Source: Albibacillus kandeliae
GTDB taxonomy: Bacteria > Pseudomonadota > Alphaproteobacteria > Rhodobacterales > Rhodobacteraceae
Assembly: GCF_003116585.1 (NCBI RefSeq)
Contig: NZ_QEHM01000006.1
Span: forward strand, 1-64,000
DNA length: 64,000 nucleotides
Reading direction: 5' to 3'
Both the position numbers and the translations under genes were made by a program. Shown piece by piece: positions 60,299-64,000 of the stretch. The first letter of the stretch is position 1, and each line of letters starts with the position of its first letter. The notes under the pieces were generated by a model. The model searched no databases. It was not told the DNA's origin and saw nothing but the letters and a program-made list of their open reading frames with translations.

Positions 60299-61243
60299 AT
60301 GAGCGACGATCCATACAAGATCCTCGGCGTCGAGAAGAGCGCCACACAGGACGAGATCAAGAAGGCCTACAGGAAGCTGGCCAAGACCCTGCACCCCGAC
60401 CTTCACCCGGGCGACAAGGCCAAGGAGGCCGAGTTCCAGAAGGTATCGCAGGCGCATGACCTGCTGAAGGACCCCGAACAGCGCCGCCGGTTCGACGCGG
60501 GCGAAATCGACGCCAGCGGTCAGGAGCGGCCCGAACGCGCCTTCTATCGCAACTACGCGGGCGCCGGTGGCACCCGCGGGCGCTACGACTCCAGCGCGGG
60601 CTTTCAGGACTTCGCGGATGCGTCCGACCTCTTCTCCGACCTCTTCGGGCGGCGCGGCCGTTCGGGCGGCGGCTTTGGCGGCGGCCAAGGCGGGTTCGAC
60701 TCGCGCGGCGCGGATTCACGCTACAACCTCGAGGTCGACTTCATGGATGCCGCGCGCGGCGGCAAGCGCAGCATCAGCATGCCCGACGGCAAGCCGATCG
60801 ACCTGTCCATCCCCGCCGGGCTGCGCGACGGCCAGACCCTGCGCCTGCGCGGCAAGGGCCAGCCGGGGCAAGGCAAGGGTCCCGCCGGAGATGCGCTGGT
60901 CACCGTGAACGTGCGTCCGCACCCCTACTTCGAGCGCGACGGCAACGATATCGAGATCGAACTGCCTGTGACCTTCGACGAGGCGGTCCTTGGGCTGCAG
61001 GTCGAGGTGCCGACGATCAGCGGCACGGTGTCGATGAAGCTGCCCAAGGGCACCTCCTCGGGCGACCGGCTGCGGCTCAAGGGCAAGGGCATCCAACCCG
61101 CCAAGGGCACCGCGGGCGACCAGCACGTGCGGCTCAAGATCGTCATGCCGGACCGGGTCACCGACGAGATGGAGGCGCTGGCGCAGCGCTGGCGCGACAT
61201 TGCGTCGTTCAATCCGAGGGAGTCCTTTGGGAGATCGTCATGA
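60299..61243 (+). CDS. DnaJ/CbpA-like co-chaperone
   Basis: 314 residues. The J domain has the HPD motif (KTLHPDLHPGDKAKEAEFQK); then a Gly/Arg-rich region near 120-145 (GRRGRSGGGFGGGQGGFD). No DnaJ zinc finger is present; the C-terminal substrate domains start NLEVDFMDAARGGKRSISMP and contain RPHPYFERDGNDIEIELPVT. That is the CbpA arrangement. Its stop overlaps the cbpM-like start (ATGA). Confidence 0.93.
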   Translation: MSDDPYKILGVEKSATQDEIKKAYRKLAKTLHPDLHPGDKAKEAEFQKVSQAHDLLKDPEQRRRFDAGEIDASGQERPERAFYRNYAGAGGTRGRYDSSAGFQDFADASDLFSDLFGRRGRSGGGFGGGQGGFDSRGADSRYNLEVDFMDAARGGKRSISMPDGKPIDLSIPAGLRDGQTLRLRGKGQPGQGKGPAGDALVTVNVRPHPYFERDGNDIEIELPVTFDEAVLGLQVEVPTISGTVSMKLPKGTSSGDRLRLKGKGIQPAKGTAGDQHVRLKIVMPDRVTDEMEALAQRWRDIASFNPRESFGRSS

Positions 61244-61578
61244 GCTACAGCGAAAGCGACGTGCTGGCGCGGATCACGCGCCTTGACCGGCAGGAGCTGA
61301 GGATCTGGGTCCAGCAGGGCTGGATCGTGCCCGCGCAGGGCGAAACGGGCGTCGTCTACGACGAGATCGACGTGGCCCGCATCCGGCTGATCTGCGACCT
61401 GCGGCAGGATATGACCATTCCGGACGACATGGTGCCGGTGGTGCTGTCGCTGATTGATCAGGTGCATGGCCTGCGCCGCGAGTTCCGCACGCTGGCCGAA
61501 GCGGTCGAGCACCAGCCGGAAGAGATCCGGGCCGCCGTGATCGCCGAGTTCCGTACCCTGACACAGGACGCGGACTGA
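61240..61578 (+). CDS. CbpM-like chaperone modulator
   Basis: 112 residues. A MerR-like fold: RITRLDRQELRIWVQQGWIV, VYDEIDVARIRLICDLRQDM, VVLSLIDQVHGLRREFRTLA. CbpM inhibits CbpA by binding its J domain. Coupled to the co-chaperone gene, as in enterobacteria. Confidence 0.85.
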   Translation: MSYSESDVLARITRLDRQELRIWVQQGWIVPAQGETGVVYDEIDVARIRLICDLRQDMTIPDDMVPVVLSLIDQVHGLRREFRTLAEAVEHQPEEIRAAVIAEFRTLTQDAD

Positions 61579-61599
61579 GGCGCCCCCGCCGGGGACGCC
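61579..61599. terminator. GC-rich hairpin after cbpM
   Basis: GGCGCCCC (from 61579) pairs with GGGGACGCC (61591-61599) with one mismatch and a short loop. No T-run follows. It lies between the convergent cbpM and RND genes. Confidence 0.4.
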
Positions 61600-61630
61600 T
61601 CGCTATTGGATCAACCTGCCCGGCCCGGCG

Positions 61631-64000
61631 TCAGGACGCCTTGGCCTTGCGCCGGTTGAAGACGCGCTGCACCAGCACGAAGAACAGCGGTACGAAGATC
61701 ACCCCCAGCACGGTGCCGGTGATGGTCCCGCCCAGCACGGCCGAGCCCACGGCCTGACGCCCCCCTGCCCCGGCCCCGGTCGAGAGCGCAAGGGGCAGAA
61801 CGCCCAGCGAGAAGGCCATCGAGGTCATGATGATCGGGCGGAAACGTGTCCGCGCCGCACCGAGCACCGCGTCGAACAGCGGCTCGCCCGCGTCGAAGCG
61901 CTCGCGTGCGAATTCGACGATCAGGATCGCGTTCTTGCCGGTCAGACCGATCACGGTCAGCAGGCCCACCTGGAAGAAGACGCCGTTCTCGAAGCCGAAC
62001 TGGTGCGCGGCAAAGAGCGTGCCGAGCACGCCGACCGGCATGGCCAGCATCACCGAGAAGGGGATAGCCCAGCTTTCGTAGAGCGCCGCAAGGCAAAGGA
62101 AGATCGCCGCCAGCGACAGGGCGTAGAGCATCGTCGTCTGCCCGCCTGAATCCTGTTCCTCCAGCGAGAGCCCGGTCCAGGCCACGGCGTAGCCCGGCGG
62201 CAGTTCCGAGACGATCCGCTGGATCTCGGCCATGGCATCCCCCGAGGCCACGCCGGCGGCCGGCGTCCCCTGGATCTGCATTGCCGGGATGCCGTTGTAG
62301 CGGATCAGGCCCTGCGGACCGTGCTGCCAGGACTCCGTGGTGAAGTTGGCCAGCGGCACGAGGTCGCCCGCCGAGTTCCGCACCCGCCACTTGGACAGGT
62401 CCGACGGCGTGGCCCGCGCGTCCGGCGCGCCCTGCACGTAGACCCGCTTGATCCGGCCGTTGTCATTGAAGTCGTTCACGTAGCTCCCGGCCCAGGCGAT
62501 GGACAGCAGGTTGCCCACATCCGTCGGGGAGACGCCCATCGCCCCGGCGGCACGCCAGTCGATGTCGAGCGCGAACTGCGCCGCATCTTCGAGGCCGGAG
62601 GGACGCACCGACCCGATCAGCGGGCTTTGCGAGGCCGCCCCGAGAAGCTGGTTGCGCGCGGCAAGAAGCTGTTCGTGGGTCTGCCCGCCAACGGCCTGCA
62701 GGTAGAAGTCGAAGCCCGAGGCAACACCCAGTTCAGGCACCGGCGGCGGCACGATCGGGAAGACGAAGGCGTCGCGGATCTGCGAGAGCGCGCCAAAGGC
62801 CCGTCCCGCCACCGCGCCCGCCGACTGGTCGGGGCGCGGACGCTCCTCCCAGTCCTTCAGCCGCACGAAGGTCAGACCCATGTTCTGCCCCGCCCCCGCG
62901 AAGGAGAAGCCGACCACGCCGAACATCGACTGGACGTTTTCCTTCTCGTTCTCGAGGAAGTGGTGCTCGATCTGCTCGACAACCTTCTGGGTCCGCTGCG
63001 CGGTGGCCCCGGTCGGCCCCTGCACCAGCGTCAGCAGGATGCCCTGGTCCTCGTCGGGGAGGAATCCGGTCGGCGTCTGGTTGAACAGCCAGACCATGCC
63101 GAAGCCAAGCGCCGCGTAGACCACCAGCATGCGCAGGGGGCGGCGGATCGAGAAGCCCACCGTGCCGGTGTAGCCGCTGGTGATCCAGCCAAAGCCCTTG
63201 TTGAACCATGCCCCCGGACCGCGACGCTCGTGATGCGGCTTGGGTTTCTTGAGGATCGAGGCGCAGAGCGCCGGGGTCAGCGTCAGCGCCACGACCACCG
63301 AGAGCGTCATCGCCGAGACGATGGTGATCGCGAACTGCCGGTAGATCACCCCGGTCGACCCGCCGAAGAAGGCCATCGGGACGAACACCGCCGAGAGCAC
63401 CAGCGCCACGCCGATCAGCGCGCCGGTGATCTGGTCCATCGACTTGCGCGTCGCCTCGCGGGGGTCGAGCCCCTCTTCTTCCATGATCCGTTCGACGTTC
63501 TCGACCACCACGATCGCGTCGTCCACCAGCAGGCCGATGGCCAGCACCATGGCCAGCATGGTCAGGGTGTTGATGGTGAACCCGGCCAGCGAGAGCACCG
63601 CGAAGGTGCCCAGGATGACGACGGGCACGGCCAGCGTCGGGATCAGCGTCGCGCGGATGTTCTGCAGGAACAGCAGCATAACGAGGAACACGAGGATGAT
63701 CGCCTCGAACAGCGTCTTCTGCACCTCGTGGATCGAGATCTCGACAAAGGGGGTGGTGTCGTAGGGAATGACGTAGGTCACGCCCTCGGGGAAGAACGGC
63801 TTGAACTCCTCGATGCGGTGCTTGACCCGCTCGGCGGTGTCGAGCGCGTTGGCGTCGCTGCTAAGCTGCAGCGCCATGCCCGCCGCCGGTTTGCCGTTGA
63901 AACGGCCGATGGTCGAGTAGTCCTCGGCCCCGATCTCGACCTCGGCCACGTCCCGCATCAGGACAAGGCCGCCGTCGGTCTCGGACCGCAGCACGATGTT
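61631..64000 (-). CDS. RND efflux permease (AcrB/HAE1 type), C-terminal part
   Basis: About 789 residues are visible; the N-terminal quarter lies past the right edge. TM helices and pore regions are typical: TLFEAIILVFLVMLLFLQNI, GLLVDDAIVVVENVERIM (proton-relay aspartates), GFLPDEDQGILLTLVQGPTG and AAIFLCLAALYESWAIPFSV, LTVIGLTGKNAILIVEFARE. A tripartite drug pump; its partner fusion protein is probably further right. The C-terminus is short, ending RRKAKAS. Confidence 0.95.
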   Translation of the reverse strand, partial: NIVLRSETDGGLVLMRDVAEVEIGAEDYSTIGRFNGKPAAGMALQLSSDANALDTAERVKHRIEEFKPFFPEGVTYVIPYDTTPFVEISIHEVQKTLFEAIILVFLVMLLFLQNIRATLIPTLAVPVVILGTFAVLSLAGFTINTLTMLAMVLAIGLLVDDAIVVVENVERIMEEEGLDPREATRKSMDQITGALIGVALVLSAVFVPMAFFGGSTGVIYRQFAITIVSAMTLSVVVALTLTPALCASILKKPKPHHERRGPGAWFNKGFGWITSGYTGTVGFSIRRPLRMLVVYAALGFGMVWLFNQTPTGFLPDEDQGILLTLVQGPTGATAQRTQKVVEQIEHHFLENEKENVQSMFGVVGFSFAGAGQNMGLTFVRLKDWEERPRPDQSAGAVAGRAFGALSQIRDAFVFPIVPPPVPELGVASGFDFYLQAVGGQTHEQLLAARNQLLGAASQSPLIGSVRPSGLEDAAQFALDIDWRAAGAMGVSPTDVGNLLSIAWAGSYVNDFNDNGRIKRVYVQGAPDARATPSDLSKWRVRNSAGDLVPLANFTTESWQHGPQGLIRYNGIPAMQIQGTPAAGVASGDAMAEIQRIVSELPPGYAVAWTGLSLEEQDSGGQTTMLYALSLAAIFLCLAALYESWAIPFSVMLAMPVGVLGTLFAAHQFGFENGVFFQVGLLTVIGLTGKNAILIVEFARERFDAGEPLFDAVLGAARTRFRPIIMTSMAFSLGVLPLALSTGAGAGGRQAVGSAVLGGTITGTVLGVIFVPLFFVLVQRVFNRRKAKAS

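Noticed and set aside
1-64000. CRISPR array, rRNA, tRNA, insertion sequence or riboswitch
   Set aside because: Reading the window I found no regular repeat-spacer array, no rRNA or tRNA-like stretch, no transposase gene and no clear riboswitch. A covariance-model scan would be needed to exclude small RNAs.

Overview
The window looks like a piece of a high-GC alphaproteobacterial chromosome, most likely a marine roseobacter-type Rhodobacterales. The reasons are the dense ATGA/GTGA-coupled operons, a TRAP transporter, a CheA/W/R/D cluster of alphaproteobacterial type, a class I PHA synthase next to a phasin, and a lambdoid/HK97-type prophage of the kind common in that order. This placement is inferred from gene content, not from a database search.

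Region 1 (1 to about 18.9 kb) is one end of a prophage that continues beyond the left edge. Leftward-transcribed structural genes run from an HNH endonuclease and terminases through portal, ClpP-type protease, HK97 capsid and head-tail connectors to a cut tail tube gene. Upstream of them are a DNA methyltransferase, a possible replication gene and an iteron-like array (about 10.43-10.50 kb). A less GC-rich cargo patch (12.1-13.45 kb) holds a secreted protein with three Cys/Trp/Tyr-Cys repeats and an orphan protein. The genetic switch lies at 14.0-14.99 kb: two divergent HTH regulators and several copies of one 18-bp operator (ATAGGC-N6-GCCTAT). The rightward early operon (14.99-18.83 kb) carries small membrane proteins, a DUF2303 protein, a GcrA/Myb-like regulator, a C5-methyltransferase-like protein and a PrtN-like activator. 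No integrase or tRNA is visible at the right end.

Region 2 (19-29.9 kb) is housekeeping: alpha/beta hydrolase, GST, ileS with a clear terminator, a VIT-family transporter, a ycjX-GNAT-ycjF-like overlapping operon and truA, followed by about 600 bp of non-genic DNA with a 15-nt periodic repeat.

Region 3 (29.9-38.7 kb) is a leftward chemotaxis operon: soluble Cache protein, MCP, CheD, STAS, CheY, CheA, CheW, CheR, a second receiver and a small unknown protein. CheB is absent, although the MCP ends in a CheR-tether-like pentapeptide (EWEDF).

Region 4 (39-48.8 kb) holds a luciferase-family monooxygenase, an SDR, a vanadium-haloperoxidase-like protein fused to an RTX tail, and a three-gene operon (acyl-CoA ligase, 3-hydroxyacyl-CoA/carnitine dehydrogenase-like, ThDP enzyme) of unknown pathway. 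A GST, an SH3 protein and a cupin follow.

Region 5 (48.9-57.7 kb) is a coherent catabolic operon read leftward: FGase-like amidohydrolase, TRAP DctQ-DctM-DctP, glutamine-synthetase-like ligase, aldehyde dehydrogenase and Fe-alcohol dehydrogenase, with a divergent RpiR regulator. The set fits gamma-glutamylation of an amino alcohol, best guess ethanolamine, to glycine and glutamate.

Region 6 (57.8-64 kb) has phaC facing a phasin gene, a cbpA-like/cbpM chaperone pair and the C-terminal three quarters of an RND efflux permease cut by the window edge.
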